A stretch of 64,000 nucleotides of DNA from Zasmidium citrigriseum (Eukaryota; Ascomycota; Dothideomycetes; Mycosphaerellales; Mycosphaerellaceae): positions 62,001 through 126,000 of the forward strand of contig NHNW01000038.1 of NCBI GenBank assembly GCA_002786025.1, given 5' to 3'. Positions within the stretch are counted from its first letter, which is position 1. Each line of letters starts with the position of its first letter. Below the pieces are notes generated by a model that saw nothing but the letters and a program-made list of their open reading frames with translations, was not told the DNA's origin and made no database searches. The translations under genes were made by a program, and so were the position numbers. Shown here piece after piece: positions 46,280 through 57,099 of this stretch.

Positions 46280-47335
46280 ATGCCACCTCCGCGGGATGGA
46301 AACGAGCCCATTCCATTCGAACGACTAATCAAACTCGAAAGATTGAACAAGGACACCTTCCAATCAATCGCTCTTCCCTTCACCCCAGACGCTCCCAACG
46401 GCGTCCGTGGCGTTGCATATGGCGGACATGTATACATGCAAGCAGCATGGGCGGCTTGCCAGACGGTTGCCAAAGGCATGCAGTTGAGCAACGTGTCTGG
46501 AAACTTCATTCTGCCTGGCATCCCGGACATCAAATTCATCTACCACGTTCAGTCGATCCGCGACGGCCGGTCGTCCGCGACGAGGATTGTTAATGTCTCG
46601 CAGAGGGAAGGGAAGGGGTATATGTTCACTTGTACCTGTGTTTTCAAGGCTGCTGAGAGCAATCCGCTGGACGTGCAGGCGAACGTCAACCTCTGGGATA
46701 AGTACAGACTCGCATTAGATAGCAAGAACCCGTGGGATTTCCCCGAATGTCCTGGGTTTGATGTGCCTTGGTATTGGAGAGAACAGGCACAGGGGAAGAA
46801 GAACGACGTCTTTCCAGGGCTGGATACGAGAAAAGTTGATATGACGAAGTACAATGAAGGCAAACATCCCCTCGATCGACGGCAGATGGTCTTCTTCCGC
46901 TCGATTGGCACGATCCCGAAGGACGACCTCAACATGCATCTATGTGCACAACTGTATGCCAGCGACCGGAATAGTCTCTTCATTGTCGCCAATGCTCTAG
47001 ATATCGGCGATCTATACACCGGTATGGGGAGTCTGATCCATCAGGTTATCTTCCACACGAGCGCGGAGGACTTGACTTTTGGCGATGATAAGGGGCCGGA
47101 GACGTCGAGGTGGTTTTGCAAAGAAGATCGGTGTACGAGGTATGCGAACGGGAGAGGCCTTTTTTATAGTCGGGTTTGGTCGCCGGAAGGAAAGCATGTC
47201 ATGACTATCACGCAGGATGGAATGGTGCGGTTATCTAAGGGGAGTGAGGACAAGGTGCAGGGAATATTGAAAGGATGGGAGGGACTAGAGGTTGAGGAGG
47301 TCGAGGCGATGAAGAGGAGGCAGGGGAAGTTGTAG
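46280..47335 (+). CDS. Acyl-CoA thioesterase II (TesB type, double hot-dog)
   Basis: Hydrolyses acyl-CoA to free fatty acid and CoA. Single exon, 351 residues. The N-terminal hot-dog domain has VRGVAYGGHVYMQAAWAA near residue 43-60, the GG-x3-AQA-type helix of the family, and GIPDIKFIYHVQSIRDGRSS near 85, matching the usual PI-Y-V-x-RDGRSF segment. The second hot-dog domain has NMHLCAQLYASDRNSL near 223, with the catalytic-type Asp, then SLIHQVIFH and FYSRVWSPEGKHVMTITQDG. The C-terminus ends GKL, close to but not a standard peroxisomal PTS1 (SKL), so a peroxisomal location is possible but unproven. It is divergent from the GMC oxidoreductase gene. Confidence 0.92.
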   Translation: MPPPRDGNEPIPFERLIKLERLNKDTFQSIALPFTPDAPNGVRGVAYGGHVYMQAAWAACQTVAKGMQLSNVSGNFILPGIPDIKFIYHVQSIRDGRSSATRIVNVSQREGKGYMFTCTCVFKAAESNPLDVQANVNLWDKYRLALDSKNPWDFPECPGFDVPWYWREQAQGKKNDVFPGLDTRKVDMTKYNEGKHPLDRRQMVFFRSIGTIPKDDLNMHLCAQLYASDRNSLFIVANALDIGDLYTGMGSLIHQVIFHTSAEDLTFGDDKGPETSRWFCKEDRCTRYANGRGLFYSRVWSPEGKHVMTITQDGMVRLSKGSEDKVQGILKGWEGLEVEEVEAMKRRQGKL

Positions 47336-47522
47336 GTTCAAGGTTCCATGGAAGTGCTACCCGCCACAAGAGCTTCATATCGAGTCTTGCCCACCCAGAG
47401 CACCGGCCAAGGTCTCTCAGGCCATCCGCTTGTATCGTACCGCACGCTAGCTGCGTCTTACTCTACGTCCATGCTCCGTATCTTCAAAGGTCTTGTCGCC
47501 GCACCTGCCTCAACCACCAGGT

Positions 47523-48401
47523 TCAAGACAGCTGTAATCCACTCACACCGCCTTCGAGTTCCTTGAGCTTGCCATCCACTGCGCCCTCGGTCTGGTCTAG
47601 TTTGAGACCGATGGTGTGATACATCAGAGCACGAGACTTCTTCAGACCAGCGCAAATCTGTGGCAGCCACTGCACGACATGGCAACCCTGATGATCGATG
47701 TGGCTCTCCATCTCTTTCAGCTTAGCCTCGTACGTGCGCTCAATATCCTTGGCTGCCTCTTGCTGATCGTCGTGAATGGCGTACGTGATAGACCGGGAGT
47801 ACTCCGCGAAAGTCTCTCCGCCAACTCTGCAGGCAGGGCGGGTATACCAATGTCGGAAGAGAGAGAAATCGACGTCGAAGACCATTGTGATGGTTGTGAA
47901 GATGGCCTTTTGCTGCAACATGGGCAACAACTGCTGGCGTTCGAGTCTCCTTCCCTGGACGCGCCATTCTCTCTTCCAGAGTGGCTTCGAGGCCTCGTCG
48001 ATGTCCCAGCGACCGAGATCAAGCTCGTAGTGGGTGATGGCGCCGCTGTTGGCTCTTCCAAGGCTTAGTAGCCACTTCCGACCATGCTTCAAGCGCTGCC
48101 CGTAGCGGCCCGTCTGTTGTCCGTTCATCGTGGATCCGAAGCGCCAGAAGTTCATCGGGTGGACGAATGTGTTGATGGAGTAGAACAGCGGCAACGACTC
48201 TCGACGAGTCTGTCGGCAGACTTTGGTGATCGCGAGAAGGTGGGAGGTCTTCCGACCGCGTTGCTTCACTCCCCTGAAATCATTCTTGTGTTTTGGGTCG
48301 ACGGCGTAGTTGAGTCTGAATCCGCTTGGCTCGTGGAGGACCAGCTCGTAGATCTGGTTTCGCAGCTCGGCCGCCAATTTGGCAAGCGGCGATGCGTCCA
48401 T
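47523..48401 (-). CDS. 2EXR-domain protein, second copy of the family in the window
   Basis: Single exon, 292 residues from the ATG at 48401. It opens MDASPLAKLAAELRNQIYEL, the standard start of the 2EXR domain, and continues with LLAITKVCRQTRRESLPLFY near residue 56, the second signature. The middle holds hydrophobic strand-like segments and the last 80 residues are helical and charged. There is no signal peptide or membrane helix. The family is fungal-specific and of unknown function. It lies 146 bp downstream of the HET-domain gene on the same strand; the two could be co-expressed but each should have its own promoter. It is not a close copy of the 27.7-kb gene. Confidence 0.88.
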   Translation of the reverse strand: MDASPLAKLAAELRNQIYELVLHEPSGFRLNYAVDPKHKNDFRGVKQRGRKTSHLLAITKVCRQTRRESLPLFYSINTFVHPMNFWRFGSTMNGQQTGRYGQRLKHGRKWLLSLGRANSGAITHYELDLGRWDIDEASKPLWKREWRVQGRRLERQQLLPMLQQKAIFTTITMVFDVDFSLFRHWYTRPACRVGGETFAEYSRSITYAIHDDQQEAAKDIERTYEAKLKEMESHIDHQGCHVVQWLPQICAGLKKSRALMYHTIGLKLDQTEGAVDGKLKELEGGVSGLQLS

Positions 48402-48547
48402 GTTGGTTGGCGGTCTTGGGTGAAGTTAGGTCGGAGTCTTCAAGAAGCGAAACGTGAGGCGGCGTTTGCTGTCGCAGAAGGCACTAGCAAGCCACGTGGT
48501 CATAGCTTCTACCGGAGAGTGAATGACCAGACCATCTCGAAAGCTCT

Positions 48548-50512
48548 TCAATGGATCTCAAAGCACTGCACCTGCTTGTCGCCGGCCTTTTGCATGAACT
48601 CTCCCTGTTGCAGGTTAGCATATGCATCGAATCCTCTTTCAGCATTACTCACCGCCATAACACCATGAACATAACAAGGCCCCAGGAAAGCATAATGTTC
48701 ACCCTCCCTCCTTAGCACCCAAGGCGCTGCACTCCCAAAGGGCAGGCAAATGACGTCTCCTTCGACCACATGCTGCGAGCCCAATCCCATGTATCCTCTC
48801 CTCGTAAAGAAAACCGCTCTGAACCGACTATGTATCTGGAATTGGAGCAGGTATCTCGAAGCATCACCTAAGCCCTCATCAAGGTTATCCCTCGCGGAGT
48901 TGCTCAGTAAGAGGACGAGACCTCGGAGAGACGTTTGTTGCAATGCGGCGCCAAAGTGTGTCTCTCCCAATTCGTATTCACTTTCGACGAAGGGGTAGTA
49001 TCCACAAGCTAGGGTCAGGCCAAGGGCTGTGGTGTATGATTGCCAAGCAGGAATAATGGCCTTCTGTGCTCGGCTTGAGAGTTCCGTTATGGCATTCTCG
49101 AAGTCAGCGAGGAGGTCGTCTGTGGTCTCTGCGTCATTCAATGGCAGGAAGGGCCTAGATACGTATGAGACCTCGTCGACCATGAGACCGTTGCACTTGA
49201 GAACTGGGTCCTCTGGATGTGCTTCATGAATCTGGGCCGGCGTGTTCCTAGCAGCGTCAAAGATCCACCATGGAAATCCAGACGAGTTGACCATAGGATC
49301 GTATACCTCGTGCCATAAGGGAAGCCATGTAGGCCACCTGTTCTCCTTGTACCACTCCGTTGGCTTGTTCCCCAGGATACGTGCTAGACGCATGAAGTCC
49401 AGGTCGTTGGCATGTTGCTCGGACGTGAGCGCCACTCGAACAGCTTGAATGTAAACAGTGGACAGCGGTAAGTCGTAATCTGGCCTAATCTTATCCGATA
49501 CCTCTGGCGAACAGAGTCCCAGAATCGCATAGATCTTGTCCCGCGGCTCTGAGTTGAGATGGTCGTGCGTTTCTTGAAGTAGCCAGTCCAACGGCCGGCC
49601 GCCGTAACACGCACCTGAGCACTCCCCTAGAGGATGCTCGGCTGATTGACACTGTTCGAAGATGCGTAGATGATAGAGGGTCGTCGCGTAGTCGATGCTA
49701 CGAGATAGTGGGTCCAGCGTCCTGTTGCGAAAGGAGCCACCTTGGTAGTCCCTTTTGGCGATCCATCGAGCAAGTAGTATAGCATCCATGAGCACAATGC
49801 TGTCACTGCCATAGAAGGCGATTGCAACTCTGCTGAGTGCCGCCTCCTGTAGTACCCAGAGTCTCGTGAACCAGCGGCTGGAGTAGAAGGCGAGCAAGCG
49901 GTCCTTGGTAAGAGCGGGAGCAATGGAGATATGAGGGAGGTCAGTGTCAAGCTCCAAAGCAGCACTCAGATCGCTGATGTTGCTATTCTGCACCCTCAAC
50001 TGAGCAGCGGCATCCGCAATTGCTCTCAAAGTCTCAACGTGGCCTTCAAATGGGCTCCCGAGGAAAACAAGGACCTGTAGGGCGCACGCGTAGATCTCCG
50101 ACATGATGGATACTTGTTGGGAGCGCTCGAGATTGTCCGCCTGGTTGATGCAAAGCGCGTCTATCCACAGACAAATTGTCTGGTGGTTGTCGTGTCCATG
50201 TCTGCTCTGTACCAGAGCTGCAAGGAGGGACCTCAAGGCCACCTCGGCCTGTGCAGGTATCTCAACCTCGATGCCGTCAATCTTGATCGGTCGTCGTACG
50301 CTCACGTCTCCCCACGCGTAGCTGATGGCAGAATACACCGGGGCATGGTAGAGAGGAGTTTTCAATACGGAGCATGAGAGTGTCCCGGTCTCCTTGTTCG
50401 CGAGTTGGTGTGGTGAGAAGGCTAGAAGTCGTATCTCTTCACGGTCCTGAGAGGAATTCAATTCATCGTAGGTGTATCCGACGACTGCCGAGCAGCCATC
50501 ATTGATGCTCAT
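48548..50512 (-). CDS. Heterokaryon-incompatibility (HET) domain protein
   Basis: Single exon, 654 residues. The frame begins with a GTG; the ATG at 50512 is the start. The HET domain covers about 57-215: VYSAISYAWGD (near 60-69), ICLWIDALCINQADNLERSQQ (near 112) and WFTRLWVLQEAALS (near 215) are its three blocks. The rest includes a typical C-terminal segment, GSAAPWVLRREGEHYAFLG followed by CYVHGVMAV. HET domains trigger programmed cell death when different individuals fuse; many mould HET genes, however, have no proven role. No NACHT, WD40 or ankyrin region is attached. The gene immediately downstream is a 2EXR protein, and a mitochondrial NADH dehydrogenase lies upstream on the same strand. 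Confidence 0.93.
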   Translation of the reverse strand: MSINDGCSAVVGYTYDELNSSQDREEIRLLAFSPHQLANKETGTLSCSVLKTPLYHAPVYSAISYAWGDVSVRRPIKIDGIEVEIPAQAEVALRSLLAALVQSRHGHDNHQTICLWIDALCINQADNLERSQQVSIMSEIYACALQVLVFLGSPFEGHVETLRAIADAAAQLRVQNSNISDLSAALELDTDLPHISIAPALTKDRLLAFYSSRWFTRLWVLQEAALSRVAIAFYGSDSIVLMDAILLARWIAKRDYQGGSFRNRTLDPLSRSIDYATTLYHLRIFEQCQSAEHPLGECSGACYGGRPLDWLLQETHDHLNSEPRDKIYAILGLCSPEVSDKIRPDYDLPLSTVYIQAVRVALTSEQHANDLDFMRLARILGNKPTEWYKENRWPTWLPLWHEVYDPMVNSSGFPWWIFDAARNTPAQIHEAHPEDPVLKCNGLMVDEVSYVSRPFLPLNDAETTDDLLADFENAITELSSRAQKAIIPAWQSYTTALGLTLACGYYPFVESEYELGETHFGAALQQTSLRGLVLLLSNSARDNLDEGLGDASRYLLQFQIHSRFRAVFFTRRGYMGLGSQHVVEGDVICLPFGSAAPWVLRREGEHYAFLGPCYVHGVMAVSNAERGFDAYANLQQGEFMQKAGDKQVQCFEIH

Positions 50513-50918
50513 CACAGCTCTTGGCCTCGTAATCGTGCTGTTGTGTCACCGAGAAATCGCAAGCCTCATTTTGAGAAGGCTCTGGCAGAGGGCGTGACTT
50601 GAGAGGTTCTTGAGGACTTGACGAAGTGGATCCTGAGGCGAAGCTGAGCTTCAGCGCCACCTCAGTCAGGTCCGAAGGCAGTGCAGGACATGAACTAGAT
50701 CAACCCATTAGCTCGCTATACAACACACAAACATCCAAATCTATCGCTCCGGAACCACACTGGATCAAAAAGACGTTTCCTCTGTTGCTACTGTCACACT
50801 TTTGACGCCAGGCCCGCCGGGATCCCCAAATCTATAGTATGCCCCAAAGGTATCTCACAGGCGCGCGCTCTATCACAAACGTAAAACACACAAAGACCAG
50901 AAATTCTTCGTGCTCCCT
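50513..50918. other. Intergenic region upstream of the HET gene
   Basis: 406 bp holding the HET promoter and the 3' end of the NADH dehydrogenase gene. I see no gene or repeat. Confidence 0.5.
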
Positions 50919-52774
50919 CTACTCTCTGCTGACATCACGGCCGAAGATGTAGGACTTGACCCAGTCCATGAAGACCAGGACGCGGTTTCGTGCTGTGAAG
51001 GTGTGTCAGTATGATTAAAAATCTTATAGGTCTTGCTCGACTTACTGCTGAAGCACATGCTCAAGTACGCTGACCGCCAGAAGAGGTACGTCAGCTGTCC
51101 ACCACTGGCAAGGTTACCAGTCAACCACGAGATGTCGGCGACAGCCTTCTCGCTACCAATGTAAGCCAAAGAACCCTGGTGAGAATACTCGAAGGGGCCC
51201 ATCTGCTTGACGCGGCGCAACCGTCTCTGCAGGTCCTTGATTTCCTCGAACACCTTGTCCCTGGACTCCTTGTTGGCGGCCTTGCTCTGCTCCTCAGAAA
51301 GGTCCTTGAGCTTCATTTCAATCTCCTCAGTCTTGGCCATCTGGTTGAAGAGTCGGGCGAGGAAAGATCCTTCTTGGCTGGCAACTTGGGCGGTTGGTGC
51401 GTAGTTGGCCACAGCGCAGTCTCCGACAGCCCAGATGTTCTCAGTGCCCTTGACAACAAGGTATTCGTTAACGGCAAGACCACGGCGAGAGTCCTTCTGT
51501 GCTGGGATCTGGTTCATCAGGTCCTTGACAATGGGTCGTACAGCATTACCGGTAGCCCAGACAAGCAGTCCGTATGGAATCTTCTCCAACACCTTCTTTC
51601 CGCTCGGATCGGTGTACTCAGCCTCGATGTAGGTAGGGGTGACGTTCTTGACCATAGTCTTTGTCCGAATCTCAATAGTCTCCTCCTTGAAGGTCTTCTC
51701 GGTGTAGTCGATCAAGCTCTTAGAGAACATAGGCAGGACAGATGGGAGGGCTTCGACCAGGGTGACGTGGAAGTTGTTCTTGATCTCGGGAATCCACTTC
51801 TTGAGATCGTTCTCGAAGAAGTCCTGCAGTTCACCAGCGAATTCGACACCCGTTGGACCACCACCTACAACAACCATGTGTAGCAGACGCTTAACCTCCT
51901 CCGGCGATTGATCCTTGAAAGTAGCAGTCTCGCAGCAGTCCATGATACGCTTCCTGATCTTCTGCGCATCGCCGACCTCCTTCAAGAAGCAGCCGTTTTC
52001 GCGCACTCCAGGGATGCCGAAAGTCGCATTCTCAGCGCCAACACCCACGACCAGCATGTCGAATGGAACCTCATTCTGCGAGATAGAGCCCTTGATATCC
52101 GAGTCATCGCTGATGTATACAATTCTCTTCTCGTAATCGATCTTGGTGGCTTCGGCTTCGTAGTATTTGACAGACGCTTTCTTGTGACGCAGGAAGTTGC
52201 GGATCGGCTCCATGATGCTGCGGTGCTCGATCGTTCCGGTGGTACATGATGGCAGGAGAGGCGTGAAGAGGAAGTAGTTGCGCGGCGAGATGACGACGAC
52301 GTTGTAGTTCTCAGTGTCCAAGTTCTTAAGGAGCGAGACAGAGCCCCAGCCGGTTCCTGTAGTACATTAGCACACGCGCGCATCCGCATCGATTCCAGTA
52401 TTGAGCATACCGAGTACGACCAGCGTCTTCTTGTTGGGATCGGGCTCGTGCTGCTCGACAGGATTCCGGTTCTGGTAGATGCCATATGCTGTCCATCCCA
52501 AACCTCCCAACACGGAAAGGTAGGTCAATCTCCAAGTCCACTTCAAAACACCCCACGATCCCTTCTTGACCTGCTGCTTATCGGGCAGCTTGTCCGCGAA
52601 GCCTCTTCGGAAACCTGCGCGCAGCTGCTGCTTGTCGAGTTTGCTGCCAGCTCGCAGAGGCTGCTGAAAGGGCGTCTTGGTCTGGTTCGCCCTCTGCGCC
52701 GTCGCAAAGCCGCGCTTGAGGCCAATGGAGGCGCTCACGGTCGCAAGCGGCCTCGTCACGGCCTTGGACGCCAT
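50919..52774 (-). CDS. nde1: Mitochondrial type II (alternative) NADH dehydrogenase
   Basis: Rotenone-insensitive single-subunit NADH:ubiquinone oxidoreductase of the inner membrane. Exons 52411-52774, 51046-52356 and 50919-50992 give 582 residues. Residues 1-60 are rich in Arg, Ala and Ser without acids (mitochondrial targeting), followed by a membrane helix at about 79-101. The FAD site is LVVLGTGWGSVSLL, whose codons are split by the first intron; the NADH site is VVVGGGPTGVEFAGEL. GDCAV follows (second FAD contact). The small last exon restores the family C-terminus RNRVLVFMDWVKSYIFGRD. No EF-hand insert is present. The N-terminal anchor favours the external face of the inner membrane (Nde type) over the matrix, by analogy only. 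Confidence 0.95.
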
Positions 52775-53555
52775 TGCGGCTGATGGAAAGGAAGGAAAGG
52801 GGAGGCGGTGGGATGAAGAGGCGGATGACTGTCGTTGCTCAAGCCTCACCAGCGACAGAGATAGAGAACCCTGGCGCGAGAGCTAAAGCTGGAGCTCTCA
52901 ATTTTTCGATCGGCGCGGTCCCGAAGATTTATTTCTCCGTGGTAAGGGGCGGAAGAAAACAAGCAATGATGTCGTCCGCCACGCCGCAGAGACAGCGAAT
53001 GATGACAGTGAATCAGTTACTCATACCTTCTTTGATAATCAATTCTTTTTCTCGTCCGCGATAAGCCAATGTCTGTTCTTGGCGACTTATGAACGTCACT
53101 CACTCACCAAAATAAGAAGCTTTCTGCGCGGAAAGCTAAATTAGTCCGCCATGTGCTTCGGATCCGCAGCCAACTTCACTTCTGTCTTCAGCCTTGACGT
53201 CTCAAATCTTCAGAGACATTCGATTCCGTGACTTCTTCGTTCACGTCTTGTGCTATTGTACAGATGCCGTCATTCCATGACAGCGCGAGCAACACGCAAT
53301 CCATGCTGCCGCCAAAGCTTCCGCCATGCATCCGATCCGCCTCCTGCCAGAGTTCACTCCCTTCGCCCGCCAGGGCATGCATGCAAAATGACCAGGCCGT
53401 CCATGGGCCCTTCCAACTCCCGCTAGAAAACAGCAAACAACACGCAAAGCAGTATGCAAATAGGGGTATCTGCAGCAATGGGACACAAGGAAAAATGCAG
53501 CGCAGGCATGAGTATACGGAATCCGTGAGCCGTTCAAGGCGCACATAGCGTCGGG
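52775..53555. other. Intergenic region upstream of the NADH dehydrogenase
   Basis: 781 bp with the dehydrogenase promoter and the 3' end of the GPI-type protein gene. Frames at 53188-53548 lie on both strands and have no domain. I see no repeat. Confidence 0.5.
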
Positions 53556-54317
53556 CTATCGTAGCATCGCAGAGAGAACCATTCCAGTCGTGACCAGCAT
53601 GGTGGCAAGGGTGAAGGGTGTCGAAATTGAGGCGAGTGAGTTCATGTTGCCCTCGCTGTCGAATGGGCTGCCTCCTCCGGAATTGTCGTTCATATTCGTT
53701 TGAGAGTTTGCACTCGAAGCAGTTGATGTGGAGGTCGCTGATGGCACGCTCGAGGTGTCCACCAGGATGCCGCTGCTTGATCCTTCAGCAGTGGAGGTCG
53801 AAGTCCCCAGGCTGGTGGCCGTTGCGGTACCACTCAGGACTGCGGATGAAGAGGTCGCAGGTGCTGATGAGGAAGATGTCGCAGTAGAGGAAGTGATCGA
53901 GGAAGAGGAGCTGGCTTCGCTGCTGGATGAGCTCGCGGGAGTGGTGGATGCGCTAGCGCTGGTAGCAGCACTGCTCTGGGAGCTCTCTGATGAACCTCCT
54001 CCCAGCACGGATTTGGCATTGGAGCACAATCCATCCGGTCCACCACCTGAGAGAAACGTAGTGATGATATTGTTGCCACCAACTCCCTTGCAGGCGCTCT
54101 TAACCTTGGAGGTGAATGAATCCAACGCTTCTATACAGCCTTTGCTGCAGGTATCGGAAGAGAAATCGCCGGATGCGCAGCCACTGATGGACTGCGTGTA
54201 TACCGTCTGGCAGCTCGAAGGAAGGTCGGACACGCGCGGCGTGAAGTCGGAAAGGCTGACGGCAATGATCGTGGCTGGAAGCGCCAGCAGCGCAAATGTT
54301 GATTGCAAGAATCGCAT
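53556..54317 (-). CDS. Secreted Ser/Thr-rich protein with probable GPI anchor
   Basis: Single exon, 253 residues. Signal peptide at 1-19 (MRFLQSTFALLALPATIIA). Residues 20-110 form a small globular domain with six cysteines (in SSCQ, SGCA, DTCSKGC, SACK and GLCS), enough for three disulphides; the spacing is not the eight-cysteine CFEM pattern. Residues about 110-210 are nearly all Ser, Thr and Ala and should be heavily O-mannosylated. The C-terminus is hydrophobic (TPFTLATMLVTTGMVLSAML) after a Gly/Ser/Asn region, as expected of a GPI signal. It is therefore likely a cell-wall or plasma-membrane surface protein. The specific role is unknown. Confidence 0.88.
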   Translation of the reverse strand: MRFLQSTFALLALPATIIAVSLSDFTPRVSDLPSSCQTVYTQSISGCASGDFSSDTCSKGCIEALDSFTSKVKSACKGVGGNNIITTFLSGGGPDGLCSNAKSVLGGGSSESSQSSAATSASASTTPASSSSSEASSSSSITSSTATSSSSAPATSSSAVLSGTATATSLGTSTSTAEGSSSGILVDTSSVPSATSTSTASSANSQTNMNDNSGGGSPFDSEGNMNSLASISTPFTLATMLVTTGMVLSAMLR

Positions 54318-57099
54318 GTTGGTCGAATTAAAGGGTCGTCGGCAGGTAGGAAATTACAGTTGGAGCAGTCCGTCTGGCCGTCCAGGTGATGGTGGTGGGC
54401 GGAGTGTGCCGGGAGGTATTACTGAGTAAGTGGGAGGGAGTGTGATGGTGTTTCGCGTCGTGTGTCGTGGGCGGCGGTGTCGTTCGTTCGCGGTGAGCGA
54501 GGGGCCGTTTCACGCCGTCGCACGGGGTGGTGGTGGGAGTCGTGCGCAAGGCCTCCACGAGCAACGAATGCCGTGGGCGGCGAGGTCGAGTCGAATGAGT
54601 GGCCGCCGAGAGCGCCGGGCTGCAAGGGCGTGGAAGGAGTGTTCGTGCAAGGCGAGCAGCGACGAGCCGCAGGGCTTCGAAGTTTGGCGTGGTATGCTGG
54701 TCTGGTGCGGAGAAAATAGAAGATCGGCTCCGCCACGGGCCAACGGTCGAAGCAAAGCAAATGAGACGCTCGAGTTGGCTGCTATCTCACGCGCAGCGGG
54801 ATGCACGAGGGAGTGTGGATGGTGGTGAGGAGCAAAATAGCAGTCAGGAAGGCTCGTCGCTGTTGGTGTTCGCGGCCGGCATCATGAGTCGGGAAGGGGC
54901 AGAAATTCAGACTGGTCATGGGCGTGGCTATTTGCTGCTATCTTCGCACCGGCAGCACTCAAAGCAACAACGTGCTGGCAAAGGCGTGAGATGAGACAGA
55001 GCCGCTGCCTTTTGCGACTGCCGGCCAGCGAATGGCAGCACGCGCTGCGTGTTGCGGTATGCTGCCAAACGCCAGGATGTTGGAAACATGAAACACTTCA
55101 GGGGCTCCAACAAGCCTTCTTCGAGGGCGATATCGACGTCATTGTGCACCGACTGTCTTCACACACGCACGATCTGCATACCACTTCACCTTTGTTCATT
55201 CCACAGCCGGGATGCTCTGCCATATCATCTGCATTCCCAGAGACTGTTCGAGCAAGCTCCGACTCGCTCGCTGGTCTCACGTCGTGCTCGTCACGCAGTC
55301 CGAGGCGTTTCTGCTTGATATCCCGCAGTGTTTCAGAAGACAACTTCGGCGGATCAAATATCCATGCCCATAGTGTCCTCCCAGTCGATCGTGTTGTGAC
55401 AACTCAAAACGACGATATACATATCGCTCGTCAGTAGTTGGAATCCGACATCTTGGAAGAAAATGACATAAGGCATGGATTGTTCTCAGGATTTCCGAGG
55501 TATTGTAATATCCCACGTCCACGGCATCCATGAAGGTCTAATTTGATGTCATTATGAGAATGGCGATCAAGCGGATGGGTACCTGTCGATTTCTCCGTCA
55601 AACAGGTGTGGTCGTTGCGGATGGCCTTTTGAGTAAGGACTTCAGACCTGGGTTGAAAATAGTTGCAATTTCGATGTCCGATATGGTAGTGAGTCCATCT
55701 GCTCTCTCCGCGGCAGCAAGCGACTCCAAGCTATTGGAGGGTTCATTACGCTCTTGGCCGTTGTCGAAAAGGTTGGAATTGCTGGAGGCATCTTCCAGTT
55801 TGACCGGAACACCGAGGGTACAACCTTTTCTCCTTCGAGCCTGTCTCGCTGCTCCACGCAAGATAGGACGGTGTGATATAACCCCACAGGCAGAAGCATT
55901 CGGCAGCAGAATAGCCACAAGACGAATCTCATCCGCAGGCATGAGTCCAAGGCTGGTAGGCAGCACAACCTTTTAAGTCCAGCGGTATTGACCCATCCAA
56001 AAGTGATGAAGCGTACTTGCAGGCATCACAACTTCGAACCACGGCTGGAGTAATATGGCTGCCTTCCTACATATCCGGTGAGCGACAACACATCAGAAAC
56101 TCGGAACCTGAAAACCGCAAGCCGATTTATCCTGTCGCAGTTGCATTTGCAGCAGCTCCGTCCAGCCGGATCCCAAGCCGACCCTGGTGACACAGCATGT
56201 CATATACATCGAATGTTGCCTTCGAAACTCGGTGTGAGCACGTTCGTGCAGATTGCTTTCGTCGTGTTCGTGAAGCGGGCGAGCAGTCGCAGACCGTATC
56301 AATCCCGTAGTCTCATAAATCAAGAACGAAGTGTTGTGAAGGATGCCATCGTCAAGCGAGTGGCAAGTCCACGCACTTCTTACGAAACAACATCCTCTCG
56401 TATCGCAACCCCGAGTAGGCGAACTCTCGTATCAACTCTGCTCCGCGGCACAGCAGCTTCTTGTCGTCAGCTGCAGCCGGAGAAATCTTCGCCTAGTGTC
56501 ATTGCAAAGAGGAGCAAATTGTAGCGAGGTCGGGCTCGGGTGAGGTGGCCTTGGGGCAGGAGCTCGCTTACGTCAATGCACAAAGTTACTCACCTCACTT
56601 CATCCGTGGTGGGTCCTGTCGTTGAGAGGAAAGTCTTGGGAGGAGACGTCAGATGATGGTGCCATGGCTGCGAGAAGAAATCTTCTTCTTCCGCCAGCCC
56701 CAAGTATTGAATTGGTGGTGTCCACTATCTAGCCCCTCATAGAGCCAAAACCTTCAATTCAGCCATCTGTAGCCGAGTGGACAGCCAGGCGGCAAAATGT
56801 ACCAGCCCCTCTGATGTCCCTCACTTTCCGCGCAAGTACTGTACAAGCAAAAAGATCCTGTCTTTATCGCGGCCTGACCTTGGCTCGCTCATAACGCCAT
56901 CTGAATATGCCCCTGATCTCTTCGATCGGCTTCAACTGTTGGAAGCCCCTTGATGTCAACGCCGTTGTATGCATGCATGCGCTTGAACGCAGGACTGAAA
57001 AATGCCAAGCAATTATATATACACATCGAATGCAAAATGCAGAGGACGGACGCCGCCGCCTCGTTCGTTTGTGATAAGCAACGAATATTATCCTCAAGC
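54318..57099. other. Long gene-poor region
   Basis: 2.8 kb between two minus-strand genes. Frames exist on both strands but none has a recognised domain. A minus-strand frame at 55598-55966 has a protein-like acidic composition but no ATG at its start (GTG) and no family; it is not called. I see no repeat or RNA gene. Confidence 0.45.

Noticed and set aside
51179..51883. 234-codon plus-strand frame
   Set aside because: It is antisense to the NADH dehydrogenase exon 2.
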